From the NCBI GenBank assembly GCA_037013685.1, contig CM072897.1:21836143-21900142 (forward strand): a stretch of DNA of 64,000 nt. Reading direction: 5' to 3'. Of the stretch, positions 36,201-50,300 are shown one piece after another (position 1 is the first letter of the stretch; each line of letters opens with the position of its first letter). The notes under the pieces were generated by a model. It ran no database searches, was not told the DNA's origin, and was given only the letters and a program-made list of their open reading frames with translations. Source of the stretch: Acridotheres tristis (Eukaryota; Chordata; Aves; Passeriformes; Sturnidae). Position numbers and translations under genes: made by a program.

Positions 36201-39200
36201 GGGAACTCTCCCTGCAAACGAGGAAAGCTCTCAAGCCAAGCTCTGCAGTTGCACTGTCCCATGCCAGAGCAGGCAGTGCCCTTCCCGTGGCTGCCAGCGA
36301 CACTGGGGCAGCCCAGGCAGGACCATCCCGGAGAGCTGGAAGGCAGCAGGGACTGTGCTCCGTGGCCAGCAGCTGTCAGGCTCCCCAGCATGATTAACAG
36401 CCCTTAATGAAGAGCTAAGCCAGTCCTGGACCTCAGGAAAGCAGCTCACACTTAATATCTCAGCCAACAAGCTTTGCACTGATCTGCAGAGAGGAAGAAA
36501 GACTGCCAGGGGCCAGAGGAAGAGAGAGGAACTCTGGCAGCTCTCAGCATGCCTGGAGTTCAGCGTGTGCCTGCTCAGGGCACAGCAATGAAGGCACTGC
36601 AGCTACAAACATCACCTGGCAGCGAGGGACAGGCAAGAATGGAGGCTCCCCACAGCCACTGCCACCACCAGCACACCCTGCCAGCTCTCCACTTGCCTGG
36701 GCATGGCACCAGCTCCTTTGGTGACAGAAGGTCAGAAAGCAAACCTGAATGTCCCCTCTCCTACATCAGGAACCCTGTCCAAAGCTGCACAAAGCAGAGT
36801 CCCAGTTGAACTGGGTGCTGCAGTTTGTACACACACACTCCACAGAGTCCTTGGCTCCACACACAACTTCCAAGTGCACTCACACTCCCTGCCAGGTGCT
36901 GCAAAAGACACACCAATGCCTGTGCTGGAGCCAGGTCCTCCTGTACTGACCTGGGCTGGAGAGAGACCACCACACACAGCAGCAAACCCCACCAGCCTCA
37001 CAGATGGCTCCTGCCTTTCCTGCTCCTGGAGCAGCAGCACCTTCCCCAGCTCTGCTCCCCTTCCCAGGTCATGTCAGGTCAAACAGCTGAATGCAAGAGC
37101 ACACAAAATTCATTGCTGTATCAAGCCAGCTTTGGGGAGCCTGTTGCCAGCTGCAGCAGGCTCTGCTCTCCTCGCAGGCTGGGGGGAGGAAGAGCAAGGA
37201 GGGGGAGAAGCTGCCTCAGGTGCTGCTCAGACTCAGGGCAAACAAACCAGCATCTCCCCCACGCAGCAGGAGGAAGAAGCAATTTATTGTGACAAATGGT
37301 GAAACCCTGCAGCGGGGTTGGCCCTTCCTGTCAAAGCTGGTGAACCACACCAGGAGAGGGAAGGGCCTGGCAGTCAAGAGGGATATGCATCACTCCCGGG
37401 GGAAAACCATCAGCAGCTCAGGAAAACCAGGCTGCAAGAGATCTCTGCCTGCCCACCTGGGATGCTGGCGAGCACTGTGTGAGCCAGCCAGCCACCACTG
37501 CTCGTCCCCCACTCTCAGGGCTGCTAACTGCCACCTCTCAGTGTCCCCTGCTCCAGAGGGGTCATGCCTTGGCCCTTCAGCCTCAAAAAGGGGTTGAAGG
37601 TTTGGGCAGAAGTGTCTGGGATGGGACATGGGGTGAGGGAGCATGCAGCAATGTAGCACAAGTGGGATGTTCATATCTGCATCTCGAGCTCATAAGCGAC
37701 TTTCTTGTTGACAGAGGAGAGTTCACAGTCCAGAAGGACAGGAAATAAAATCCTTAACTTTTAAGGAACCGGAAACAAAGAGAATCTGGGATGCCAGTTG
37801 TCTGAATTAGCCAGGAGAGAATAGGGAGAAGCCCCTCCTGAAGGAAAGGAATTCCAGGGTCCATTTGGTCTCTAGTGAATACAGAGAGATGGCTGTGTCC
37901 TCCTCAGCTTGCCTGACTGCCACGTTCCCTTTTTCCTCAAAGTATCTGATGGGGTTCCAGACAGAACTGGGACTGATTTTCCCACTGCACTAAGAAACAC
38001 CATCAGCACCCGAAAAGAACATGGCTTCACACCTGTACAGACTTCTCTATGTGTACCTGTGCTGTGCCTGCAGCAAACAGTGGTGTTTTGGAGAGCCTTG
38101 GATTTGCCTTCCATGGGGACTAGACAGCAGCCAAAGCACTGACAGACCACTAAGTCCAAGACAAATTCAGAAATGAAATGTGAATCTCTCAAGTCCTGGC
38201 AATGCACCTTCACCATCCTTACTGTTCAGCAGAATGATTTCCCAAGCTTTGGGTCAATCCAGAGCTGCTCCTTCTGAGCTGCAAGAGCCACGTGTGGGAG
38301 CACACACTTCCCTGCATCCCAGAATAGAAAGCAGCTGGAGTCACATCTGAACACTGCAATGAGAAGATGAAAGATTCCCAGACACTCCTCTTTTTCCACT
38401 GAGCACTTTATGGGCTCTTCTCCCCGCTCTCACTTCACATAGAGCTCCTTCAGCTGCTGATTTTCCACAGGTGCTGAACTTTCAGATGCTCCTGGGGGCT
38501 CTTCCATCTTTAAATTCATTCTATTTAAATAACAGGGGCATATGGTTCATTACAGCTATTAAAGGGTGTGTGTATGTGTGGGGGGAATCTGATCCTGAGA
38601 TCCAGAAGGCTCCCAGGACCTCTGAGCACCCAGGCATTGGTTCCTGGCCCCAAAGGAACAGAGCCAGGTCTGCCTGCAAACCTCACCCGAGGGCTGTGAT
38701 CGAGTTTCCAGCTCACCTACATCACACCAGGTCCTCCAGTGCTAGTGAGGAGGTTTATACCAGCTCAGGAGATACTCAGGACTGCTGTGTCCTTTCTAGG
38801 ACAGCTGCCACCCCCTGAACAGGATGAAGGCCAAATCTTCAGGACAAGATCAATGCCAGGATCTAACCTGCAGCTTATAGAGGGCTTCCATCACCCCAGT
38901 ACCACTAACAAAAAAGGTCTGTGCAGGAGCTGGGTTAGCACAGCTGAATGAAGATCCCACAACACAGGAGCCCAGCTTCTCTTAGGACAGAGAAGGATCC
39001 CAAGGGAAACCTGCTGATGTGTCCCTCACCCCAGCTGCCAGGGTACCACAGGAGGAGCTCACAGATCTGGGCATGGAGATCTTGGAATAAGTTTTGGTCA
39101 ACTCTCTCCAGGTTCCAGTTGAAATGGGCTCAAGAGTAGCACAGGCTGCTCTTGGAAGGAAGCACAGGGATGTAGGATGTAGGCAGGGAGGCCTTTCAGC

Positions 39201-39925
39201 TGAGAACATGGGAAGGAAGGGGAATATTGATGGGGCTGATATCCACAGTTATGTTTCACAATACAGCCTTACCTGCTCTCAGCAGGGAGGGGAGGAGGAG
39301 GTAAGGAAAGGAGTAGGAAGCTCAATTCATTAAGCTTCTCTCTCACCTGAGGAACTAGGACACCTTCAGCAAGGAGGGAAGACTCATGGGACCAAAGGAC
39401 ACTGCTTTCCATCCATTTAGCTCCCCACACCTGAGGTATGTTTGAACAGCCACTTCAAAAGCAACCCCTGAGGAAAGCAGGCTGGATGAAGTGGAACCTC
39501 TACTTGTTTTCATTTCTCTGTCTTTAAGCCAATTAAGGGAATTCTTTAAGTGAGGGTCTGTGGTCTGCCTCAAAGAGCCTGTGCTCCCCAGAGAACAGAG
39601 AGAGGTGAGGTGGCTATCTGGAGCCAGCACTGCAGGGATTTGTGCTTCTCTACAAAAAAAGAAACCCTGCTCCAAAGCCCCAGAATCCTTCTGTTTTCTA
39701 ACACACTTGTGCAGCAGGTGCCTCTCCCCTTTGCACCTCGATTTTCTCACTGGTACATCACACAAAAAGCAAGTGGTGTTGACATTAGGCAGAGCTCTCC
39801 TTGTGTCTTTCAACACTTGCCCAGTGTTTGAAGAATCCAGCGTGGGAAATGCCTTTGAAGCTTCACATCCAGCCAAGAAGAGGCCAAGACAAAGGCATGG
39901 TCTGTACTTTATCCTGGTGCCATAT

Positions 39926-40125
39926 TCACAGAACCACAGAATGGGCGAGAAGGGACCTCAAAGTCCATCTCATTCCATGGGACACCTTCCACTATCCCAG
40001 ATTGCCCCAAGCCTCGTCCAGTCTGATCTTGGACACTTCCAGGGATGGGGCAATCACAGCTTCTCAGGGTAACCTGTACCAGGGGCTCATCCCAGGGAAG
40101 AATTCCTTCCTGACATCAGGGTGGT
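39926..40125 (-). mobile_element. CR1 LINE 3' end
   Basis: ATTCACAGAACCACAGAATG start, then GACACCTTCCACTATCCCAG and TTGGACACTTCCAGGGATGG blocks. 5' truncated. Confidence 0.88.
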
Positions 40126-43100
40126 CAAACATGATGGAAGGGGGCTACAAACACAGGCAGAACGCAGCCAAGGACACAGAACCCACAGCTGGGAAAATGT
40201 TTGCTGGGACAAACAGCTCCTGGTGTGGGACTGTGCAGACAGATCCCTTGCATGGACTAAATGGCCACATTTTTCCTTTCACACACCACTCAGAGCTATT
40301 TTCCATCACACCTCCCACGGAGGATACATACATCCTGCATCAGATAACAAAAGCACCTGTGTGTGCAGGGTATTTTGGAGGGACAGGTCCATTTGCTCAG
40401 ATGAAGACACCCTTGTATTGTCTTCAAGAACAGGGAACAACTTCAGAGTCACACACCTGAACAAACCACCTATTCCATGTCTGAGGCTGTTTCACACACC
40501 ACTTCCCAACACACCTGATGTTTGAACTGAAGGCTGGGGTGGGAGAAGAATTTTCCTGCTTCCCAGGACTAGAGAGATGTGGGACTAAGGCTATGGGCCC
40601 ATAGCTGAAAAGAGCCAGGAAAACCTGATGGGACTGTAAACTCAGGACTCACCCACATTCCCTTACTCCCACTGCAACTTCCCTCACATGGGGAGGCTGC
40701 AAGAGGAGATTTACTGGTGGCTGCCAAGCCAAATTGCTGCTCAGCTGAAGATTTATGCTGCAATTTGTTTTGCTGTTAAAATAGAATTGGAAGAGTGGTG
40801 GTGGAAGAGAAAGAGCAAATGAAAGAGAGGGGAGGGGAAATGGATCAGGAGCAACACCACGGCTCCAAAGCTATTTGCTCCATCTCTCACATCTCCCTTG
40901 AACCAATCACTCTGCATTTCCAGCTGCTCTGCTCCAGCCTTCAGACCCTGCAATGCCAGTGCCCGGGCTCACTTTGCAGTGGGACACACGCGGGGTACAG
41001 GTAATAGAAACCTGTCCATCTCCACAGCACCTGAACTGTCAGGCTCAATAAATACAGCTGGCAGAGAATGGCACAAAAGGGACAGGGCATCTGCAGGCTG
41101 GTGGCTGCTCACATGACTTCCACACTGCAGCCACCAAGGACAGGAGAAGGGACCCCCATCCCAAGGGCCACCCACTGCCTTCCCATTCTGGCACTGGATA
41201 AACACCAGTGTTGAGTTTAACTCAGCAGTTTAACTCAGTCCTACCTGCTGAGGTCAGAGGTGAGCTAAATTATCCCCTGCACCTCCAGGAACTGGAGGAA
41301 AAAGGTTGTCAAGTCATGGATCAATATCCCTGCATGTGCAGAGAGCCACGGGCTTCCCCTGCCGAGGCCCCCATAGCCCCTCCTCTGAGAAGCCAAGGAA
41401 AGGTCAGAGCACCCTGCAGCTGCCAGGGAATCCTGGCTCTGCTCTGCACAACTGGGTGACACACAATCTCCAAAAAATCTACAGCAAAACCTCTTTAGTG
41501 AACTTCAACAGAACAGCTTTTCTTTGACATCAGGAAAAGTCCCCATACCCTGAGCCAACCCTCTGTCCTGTACTGCCAAAACCATGGAGGAATTTCAGAA
41601 TTACAGCCAAAGAGACTTTGGCCCTTCAGCCCCTGGGCATCCCCGCGGAAAAAGCCAGGCTAGGTTCATTCCTCATTCCAGAAACCACCCTAGGGCTGGG
41701 GGTTTCAGTTTACTGAGAGGTCAAACTATGGATCCAAACTGACCCCCCCAGGCATTGGGGAGCTCTCAAGCCCTGCCACTGAAGCACCTCCTTGAGGTGC
41801 CCCAGCCAGCAACAGAGTGCAGTTCCTTCTTGCAAGGGAGATGGGAGAGGATGGGATCCTGTGCACAGGCTGAGTCCCACCAACAGCAATGGATCTGTTT
41901 GTGTGTGTGTGCTCCTGACCTATAAAGGTCATTCCTCTCTCACATGCCTGAACTTCAGAGGTGGCAATTAGCAACAGTTCCCTAAAGGCTCAATGGGATA
42001 AAACACACTGACCTTCCTGTGGTTTGGATGGGAATGCTTCATCATGCACAGCCTATTTGGCATTTCATTTCCTGGCACTGGCAGCTTCTAGGACAGTCCT
42101 GGTCCAACATCCAGCGTGCAGGTGAAACAGCTCTGGGTGTACAGAGTGGACCCTGGCCTGTATCCTCTGGGATAATATCCTGTGTAGGCAGTGACAGAGG
42201 TTGCCTCAGCACGAAACCCTTCCATGCACCTCCTGCCCAATCAGCACCAAGTCCATGGTGCCTCGAGGCTATCCCAGGCAGTTGCCAGTCCCAGATCACC
42301 CTCCAGGATCCCATCAGCGAACACCAGGCTCCAGGAGGACACAGGAGCACTGCAGCACACCAGAAGCCCACCACAGTCCCAATGCCCCATCAAACACAGG
42401 TTCCACACAGGAATCCACACTTGGCCTCAGATTCACTTTGGTCTTTCAAAATGGGGGCTGTTTGGTTTCTCCAGCCTCTTGGAGACAGAGGAAGACTTGG
42501 TGGGTTATATGGAAGGGCCAGGAATAGAGCAGAACAATGCTGTGCTGGGGCAGACTGAGCCACAGCACCACCCAGCACCCCAACCTGCTCCTTCTGTTCA
42601 TACCCCAGGCTGAGAGCTATTGCCACCTTAACTGAGCCAGCAACACATCTGGCTGACTCCTGGAGCAGGCAGACAGGCTGGAATTACCAGGGAAGCCCCT
42701 ACAAGTTATACTGCACCCTGGAGGCCTCCAGGCTGGGTGATTCAGACCATAGCACTGTTTACTGCCTTGTAAAGATGACACACACTTAACTTAGTGTTTT
42801 GACAGCTGGAATCTAGAGGATGCTCCCGGCTGGAGCACGTGCCATTAACCCTCCCGAGTCCATGTGCCAGAGGGAAGCATCCTGCCAGCACAGCAACCCC
42901 AGAAAGGCCAGGCTGGGGCTGCTCCAACAGCTCAGTGTCCCTTCCCTGCAGCACAACACTCAATTTTCTACCAAGGAGAGCAGCTCCTGCTGTTGTTTAA
43001 AGCTCCTGAACCTCATCAAGTCAGACACACACTCACAGACAGCCCTGGGTAAGCTCACACCACATATTCCTCAAGGACACCTTGAAGGACATCACTGCTG

Positions 43101-43689
43101 ACCTGCACAGGACAGAGCAGGAAGGAGCACACGTGCCCTGGAGACTGAAATGCTGCACCAGACACAGGGCCCTGTCAGCTGCTGTGCCCTCCCCACCACA
43201 CTGCCACCAACAGCAGTCCCTGAGCAAGCAGGGCTGCAGTGCCCACACCAGTGTGCCCACAAGATACATTTACTGTAGGAAAATATAACCCAAGGAAAAC
43301 TGGCCACTGGCTGAAGCTTTGCTGGAGATTCTCTAGGGCATGTGTGAAGTGCTCAATGCCAGTCACTGCACATGCCACAGGGGCTGCTGGGCAAGACAGC
43401 AGCAATGTCACTGTGGCATGAGCTGCAGCCTGAAGCTTCTGCAGAACTAAAGCCTTTCCACATTCCAGAAGCACCAAATGTTTCCATGTTTATCCGTCCC
43501 CACAGACAGACACAGCAGCTGTGGGTAAGGCAGCAGGAGAAGCCTCAGCTCCTGGGCAGGAAAGGTACAGCTGGTGGCATGGGTCTGATGGAATGTCCCA
43601 GTGCTGCATGGGGCAAGTGCCAGCCAACACCAGGGCTCTGAATGAAAGGTGTCCTCTCCTTGGTGTCCCAAGGAAGCAGAGGAAAAAAT

Positions 43690-43735
43690 ACAGATATATA
43701 TACACACACATCTATCCATCTACCTACCTATATCT
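43690..43735. repeat. compound ATAT/CACA/CTAC simple repeat
   Basis: Run of TA, CA and TATC/TACC short units; low complexity. Confidence 0.8.
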
Positions 43736-45361
43736 TCACTTTTCCAAGGCAAGGAGATTAAAATCAGATTTTAAGGCAGGCAAAAGATCCTGCTTGTGTC
43801 TGCCTTCTCCCCACTCCATAGCTGGGGAATGCTGCTGAAGGCCAAGGATTGCAGACACTGTCCTCTCCCACCAAAAGCTGGCATGATCCAGCCTCCCAAA
43901 ATCTCCTTTTGCTGTAGCCAACCTTCCACACTCCAAACACCAGAGCCCAGCTCTGTATAACCACAAGCCCCAGTGTGTGATGCACAGGGAGCACTGGGGG
44001 CAGCAGGGCTGGAACCTGAGAGTCTGCAGAGCCAGCAGAGCTCAGCACAGCTCTGGGCAAGGCAGGCGAGGCTCCTCCAGCTCCCTGCAAGCTGCTGACT
44101 TGGAACAGCCTCCAAGCACCCGCAGCCCAAACTCTCCTCACCCCCCACACGGCCCCAGCTCTCCTGCTGCCCGTCCTGCCGCCATCCAGAAGGGCTCCAG
44201 GCTGCCTTCACACTCCACTTCCAGCTTCCTTCTGCTTTGGATGTCCTGCTGCAGCCCCAGAAACGCCATCTGTAAGGCATGAGCAGCTTCCTTCTCTTGG
44301 ATCAGCTCCTCACGGTGACCTGCAGCACCTGCCCTTGCAGGGACTCAGGGGTGCCTGGGGCTGCTGAGAGCTGCACTGCCTGGCAAGGGGTTCTGGCTGA
44401 GATCCTGGGAGTGCTGGCAGGGTGAAAAGCACGGGAAGGTGCCCAAGTCAAAGAAGAGCCCAGGGAAGTTTGTTTGAAGTGAAAAAGCCGAAAAGGCACA
44501 GGCACCTGGCTGGGTTGTGGGTGCCCAGGCATGAATAGAGAGATGCAGCACAGCTTGGCAAATGCAAAGAGCACCCAAGGGCTCCCCTTTGCTCTCTGTG
44601 CCCTTCTGTTGGCAGCAGCCCCGTGCTGAGGGTGGTTTCATCCCAGAGAACAAAGGCCTGCAGAGGATCCACTCAGCACAGCCTCCCCTCCACGCACAAC
44701 ACCAGGCTCTGGCCGTGCTGGGATCAAGGCAGCCTTTCAGGGACACGGGAGGAAGAGGCCGCAGGGAGGGGGGTGCAGCTCTGAGCATTCCCCTCGCTGC
44801 TTCTCATTCATGTTAGTCAGACTCCAGCCCAGAGCCACCAGTGTCAAACTGGATTAAGTTACTCGTTGGAGAAATCCAGCACGTGCCTTTCACAGCAACC
44901 AGTACCTGGTAATGTGAGAGGGAAGGAATGGGCTCTGGAGTGATCCCAGGGAATGCTAGGCAAAGAGAGGGAAGTGAGCTCCTTTCTCCTTCCCTCCCTC
45001 CTCAGGATATTCCTGCCTTCAGCCCTCCTCTCACAAGCCCACGACACATGAGGTCACTGCAGGCCCATCTCCCTCCAGGACAGAGGCTGCATACTGTTAG
45101 GGGGATGTGTTTGCAGTTTCCATCCTGATCCCAAACACACACTTTCCTACATTTCCTCCTTCCTTTGAAGCAGCTCAACCAGGTTCCTGAGCTTCCCACT
45201 CTCATCACATCCATCCACCAGCTCCTGCCAGAGGACTGAGACCATTTCACAAGTCCAGGCTACATGTATGACACCTCTCAGAGAGACAAGTGATTTGCCA
45301 TGAGACACGAGACCACGTTTCTCCCTATGCAGCCAAAGAAGCAATGCAGAAGGGTGACTCT

Positions 45362-45388
45362 GGAAAAAACAAACAAACAAAAAAAAAC
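45362..45388. repeat. A-rich (AAAC)n tract
   Basis: Short A-rich tract with AAAC units; no retrogene seen next to it. Confidence 0.75.
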
Positions 45389-46111
45389 CCCCTGCTCTGG
45401 CTCCTCTTACTGCTTCCTGCTCTTAAAAAATTTTTAAAAACCCCAAAAAGTCACAAACTATCAGTTCCTCCCCCTCCCCACCCCCAACACACCTGGAAAA
45501 ACACCAAGTACCAAAGGGCTTTCCCAGGCCCTAAGCCACATATTCCCACAGCATCACTTACAAGAGACCAGCTTCTTCCACAGCAAAACTGCATCTGCAG
45601 GACCTCTTCCCAAAAGAGATTAAGACTGGATCTATGCACAGCCAAAGCTGGATGCTAAAATCCTTCATGCAATGCAGCATCCAAAGCAAAACTCCCCAAC
45701 ACCTGCACTCGGAGAAGGACCTGAATCCATGGTCCTGGAGCAAAATGCTCAGCTCCTGCAGACAGGAGCACCCCAAACCAGGTAAGGTACTGGTTTTTCC
45801 CTTCTCCAGGCTGACACTGTCAAAGGGACAGCTCTGCTGTGCTCTCCATGCTGTGACAGCAACATCCAGGCAAGAAGGTCAGGCACTTCTGCTCAGATTT
45901 GGCCAAGCCTGCTGTGTAAGATGAGGACGTGCTCCAGCTGCCTCTGCCCTGGATTTGACCTCCTTTGAGGCAGGATGGCTCTTGTGGGACGTGGAAATGA
46001 GGAAGGTCGGAGGACACACAGGGAGCAAAGGGAGGGTTTGTTTGGGGATCTATTGAGAACTCTGGTCTCCACTGCTCTGCACCACCCTCCAAGTTATCCA
46101 TGGCTCCAGAG

Positions 46112-46121
46112 CTATAAATAG
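46112..46121. promoter_or_regulatory. MEF2 consensus / TATA-like site
   Basis: CTATAAATAG fits YTAWWWWTAR exactly. It lies in the long CAPN15 5' intron. Confidence 0.35.
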
Positions 46122-46609
46122 CCCTAATTTAAACAACTAATGGGCTTTGTGACCGCTGGAACAGGCAGTGTGGAAAGGGATGAGCAGAGCTGGGAGCCTC
46201 AGGCAGATGAAACATTCCATGCTGCCAGCTCCTTGGCACTGCAACACCTCCTTGAGCAAGACACTGCTCCAGATGCCACGGGCTCTGGTGAGAACTGGTG
46301 AGCAAACAGTTACAAACCAAACATTCCCATCAAACAAGTATCCACAACAACCTGCAGCATCTTTACTCCACCAAATCCCAGCTGAACTCCACAGCAACTT
46401 CCAGAGGGAGCACAATCCACACAGGGATGCATCCACCTCACTGCAGCACCTGGGGAGCACAGGCTTCACTCCTATGTGATGAGCAGGCATGTCTTGAATA
46501 TGAGAGCTGATAGTACTGCCCCGCCTCTGTGGATACACAGAGCACGTGTTGGTCATCCCCCTCTGGTTCCACAGCCACATCTGTCCTTTGCATGGAGGCT
46601 TAGGAAGGG

Positions 46610-46668
46610 AGATGGACCAGCTGGACCCCAGAGATCCTTCCAACCCCAACCAGTCAGTGATTCTTGAA
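46610..46668 (+). mobile_element. very short CR1 3' tail
   Basis: Only the last 60 bp or so: a GAGATCCTTCCAACCCCAAC block followed by CAGTGATTCTTG. Short, so less certain. Confidence 0.5.
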
Positions 46669-46944
46669 AGGGGAAAAATAAACTCTCTGAGCACACCCAA
46701 ATCCATGCAGGTTGCTGATAAAACCCAGGGATGTGTGCCTGCCCCACCCCAGGTTTGCTGGGTTACCTGTACTGCTGAGGCTGCCAGACCTCCCAAGGCT
46801 GATGCCCAGTCTGAGATCTGATGACAGAAAACAGAAGCTGGCAATCACCAGTGATTCTCTGCAGTCACCTGATGCTTTACCACGAGCTTTTTTTCTGAGA
46901 ACCTCATTTCTCTGGGCCCTGGTTTCCCCAACAAGAAACACACA

Positions 46945-47312
46945 AAATCATTTAGTTGGGAAAAGCCCTCTAAGTACATCGAGTCCAACTGCTCCCCCAG
47001 CACTGCCAAGACCACCAGTGATCCATGTCCCCAGGTGCCACATCCACATGCTTTCTGAACACTTCCAGTGATGGTGACTCCACCACTGCCCTGGGCAGCC
47101 AGCTCCAACGCCTGACCACCTTTCCTGTGAAGAATTTTTTCCCCAGCATCCAACCTGAACCTCCTCTGGCACAACTTGAGGCTGTTTCCTCTTATCCTTG
47201 TCCCTTGTTCCCTGGGAGCAGAGCCTGACCTTCACCCAGCTGCACTCTCCTATCAGGGAGTTGTGGAGACCCAGAAGATGCCCCCTGAGCCTTCTTTTCT
47301 CCAGACTAAACA
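46945..47312 (-). mobile_element. CR1 LINE, older subfamily
   Basis: AATCATTTAGTTGGGAAAAG start, CCAACTGCTCCCCCAGCACT and GTGATGGTGACTCCACCACT blocks, ending GCCTTCTTTTCTCCAGACTA. Same subfamily as the copy at 14011. Confidence 0.88.
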
Positions 47313-50300
47313 CTGTCCTGGTGTCCTTCAGACACTTCTGCTTGTGCTGCTCTCAGAGCTGAAGTGCCACAGGAGGGGGGATGGGAAGGAGAAGCACAGA
47401 GCCACATTCCTGCTCCACATAGCTCCCTCCATACTTCCATATGCCAGAGTTCAGTTATTAAAATCTCCACCAGCCTCAAAACAAGTCAGAGCCCACAGAA
47501 GAGGCCTCTCTGATGCTGTCCAGCAGTTCTGACTTGCTGCTGTTCATGTATTTGAGCCAAGGGCTCACAAACACTCAGGACACTCGGGCTTGCCCCGAGA
47601 TTTTCCCCAGAAATAAGTTGTACTTCTGGGGAGCAGAGGGTGGCACAGCAAGTGCCCTCCCACCACCTGCCAACAATAAAAGCAGGTCCCCTCACTTCCC
47701 TCTAAAAGCAGGGAGATTTACATATTTTTATGTAAATTTTTACTTTTAGCACATCATAATAATAAAATAAAAGAATAATAAAAGAATGTGTTCCTCCCTC
47801 CACAGGCATTGAGACCTGGAGGTATTTCATTCTGCAAAGGCTCTTATAGAAAAATAAAAACCCTTTGCACAGCTCTGTGGGAGAGCCCACAGAGGAAATT
47901 AATATCCTCTGGAAGAGGAAGGCATTCAGAGAGCTTCAGCCAAAGCAAGTAGTGGGCAGAGACACTTAGGTCAGCTGCACAGACCTTGCAACCCTTTCCC
48001 CAAAGGCCTCTCCCAGAAGTGAAATCCAGAAGTTATTGGTACTCAACAGGACTCTCTTCATGAATTCTGGGAGTGAGGGATAGGTGAACAGGAACATTCC
48101 CTTATATCTCATCAGGAAACAGTTCAGAGCCCGAATTCCCTCCTAACCCCTTAGAGTTGAAGGATGCACCCTGGAGAGGTGCCACCACCCTTCCAGCAGC
48201 AGCAGGAGAAACCACTGCAATCCCACTGCTCCCAAACCATTCCATGGTGGCAGCCACAGCCATGGAGCCACGTCCTGCTGCCAGCACCAAGCCTGTGGCA
48301 CTGCCCCTTCTTGCTCCCAGCTCCAGGAAGGGTTTGGCACATCAGGAAGCTTGGCCACGATGGATGCCCAGGCTCAGCTGAACGCTCCCACCCAACAACA
48401 GACCAGGCCAAGCACCTTCAAGCACATGAGCAAGACAGGGCCCAAGGGGACTTGTAGCTGAGCCAGAATTTGTCTGGCTGCACATAACTACCAGGAGTGA
48501 ATTTAAACCCAACATCTTTGCCCTAAGCAGAGATTTCTGCAATCAGATCCCTCCAACATGAATACCAAGTATTAGGTACCTCCAGTCTTTCAGGAGCTGT
48601 GCCCTCCTGGCACACTGGGAAAAGGACAGGCTCCTGTTTCAATGCTGATACTCAGAAAGAGATTGTGCAGCCCCACTCAGAAAAGATCAGGGACTCAAAT
48701 CTGGCTGTCACAAGTCTGCTACTTCTACCATTAAGGCCCTTTCTCTACTCCCTCTTGTCTCCCTGTCTTCAGCAGACAGGGACTTCCACACCATCAGCCT
48801 CACCCAGCCAACAGAAGACAGTGAAGCCTCCTCCCAGGTTCTAAAATCTTGAAAGCCAATCTGATTTCTCAGACCCTTATTCCCATCCCACCATGAGGGA
48901 TGACTCCCCCAGCTCCCCCATCAAGTACAGACCAAAGTCACTCACTAAGTATATGTGTCCCTGTTTTTCTGCCAAGGAAGCTCATCCCTGAGACAGCCCA
49001 GAGCAGCTTGGCTCTGTGCTGCTCCAGCCAAAGCATTATCAGCTTTGAAGGTGGCTGCAGGCAGAGACAGAAAATCAGCAGGAAAAGCAAAGTCTATCCT
49101 AGAACTCCTGCCCAGCCTCAAATTGACTCCCCAGTACTCCACTTCCTTCCTACACTACATGACTCCAGGGACGAGGACATGCACAGGCAGGATACCTACC
49201 CTGACTTGTTCTATTGACTTACTTAATTTTTTAAAAGAATATATTTATCTGTTCCTCTCTGGAAACCAATCATCCGCTGCTCCTTGGCCCTGCTGTTCCC
49301 TGGGAGCAGCCCTTTGATGCCTGGCAGCCTGGCTGATCTCAGCAGGTCTTTTGAACCCACTTCCATAATCAGTGCCTGGAGCGAGCTCTTCCCACGCAAC
49401 TCACTGCTCAGTGAATCACGGCCAGTGATTTTCCTGTCTCCAGGAACCACGCAGCACTGAGCTGGGATGAGTTCTGCTCTCCCTTGAGCAGGGGAAATAA
49501 GGAATTATCACAAAAGCCAACCCTGTCCCCACAGGACACCGGCGTTATCTGCGCCACGACCAGCAGTTCCTGTTCTTGCCCCAACATCCGCTCCACCACC
49601 AAGGCTGGTTCTTCAGGAAATTTATTTACACGTGTCAAGATATCACTTAGTTCCTCAAACTACAGACTTGGGAGTCATGAGCAGCCTCAGCTGCCACACA
49701 CAAGACTGTGGAAACACGGCCTTTTCTAGTGGCCAGGGCCAGGGGTACACTGGAAGTTCCTAAATTTCAGTTCTGGCAGTACACAGCCATACCAGGGAGT
49801 ATATCTGTGAGCTGAGACACCTTCCCAACTCCTCAAGGCAACAGAGGAAAAACCAGCAGTCCAGAAGGGATAATCCTACAGTAAAAACCCAGCTCTGTTT
49901 GCAGGATCCCTCTAAATCAGAAGGAACCAATCCACACAGCACAGATCACCCACCAGAGCTGTGGACCAGCCACACAGGTTACCACACACAAAGGAACTGA
50001 ATTTGGGAACTGCACAAAATATCTTTTTTGAAGGTACTCAAGTCTATGCTAGAGAGTAAACAACAACTTATTGGTTTCACACTGTTCCCAGCTCAACAAG
50101 AAGACCCAAGCCAGGGCCAGAAAGGAGCAAAGCCTGACAGTGCTGGGAGGCCCTAGAGTCATGCACCAGAGCCCAGGAAGCACATCCCAGGCCTCGCAGC
50201 AGCAGGGAGGCAGGAAAACAAGGACTGCACCAACATCACAGCAAACACCTCCAGGGGAACGCCAGGACAGCTCAGGGACACTCAGAGCAAGCAGCTATTC

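Larger units (their letters stand above)
31883..46609 (-). other. 5' intron of CAPN15, central part
   Basis: Long intron interior. Apart from CR1 fragments at 33168 and 39926, simple repeats and an AT-rich block near 34.3-35.2 kb, nothing codes convincingly. A 192-codon open stretch at 34599-35177 (minus) sits in the AT-rich block and resembles no family I know. Noncoding transcripts or enhancers could be present but are not visible by eye. Confidence 0.45.
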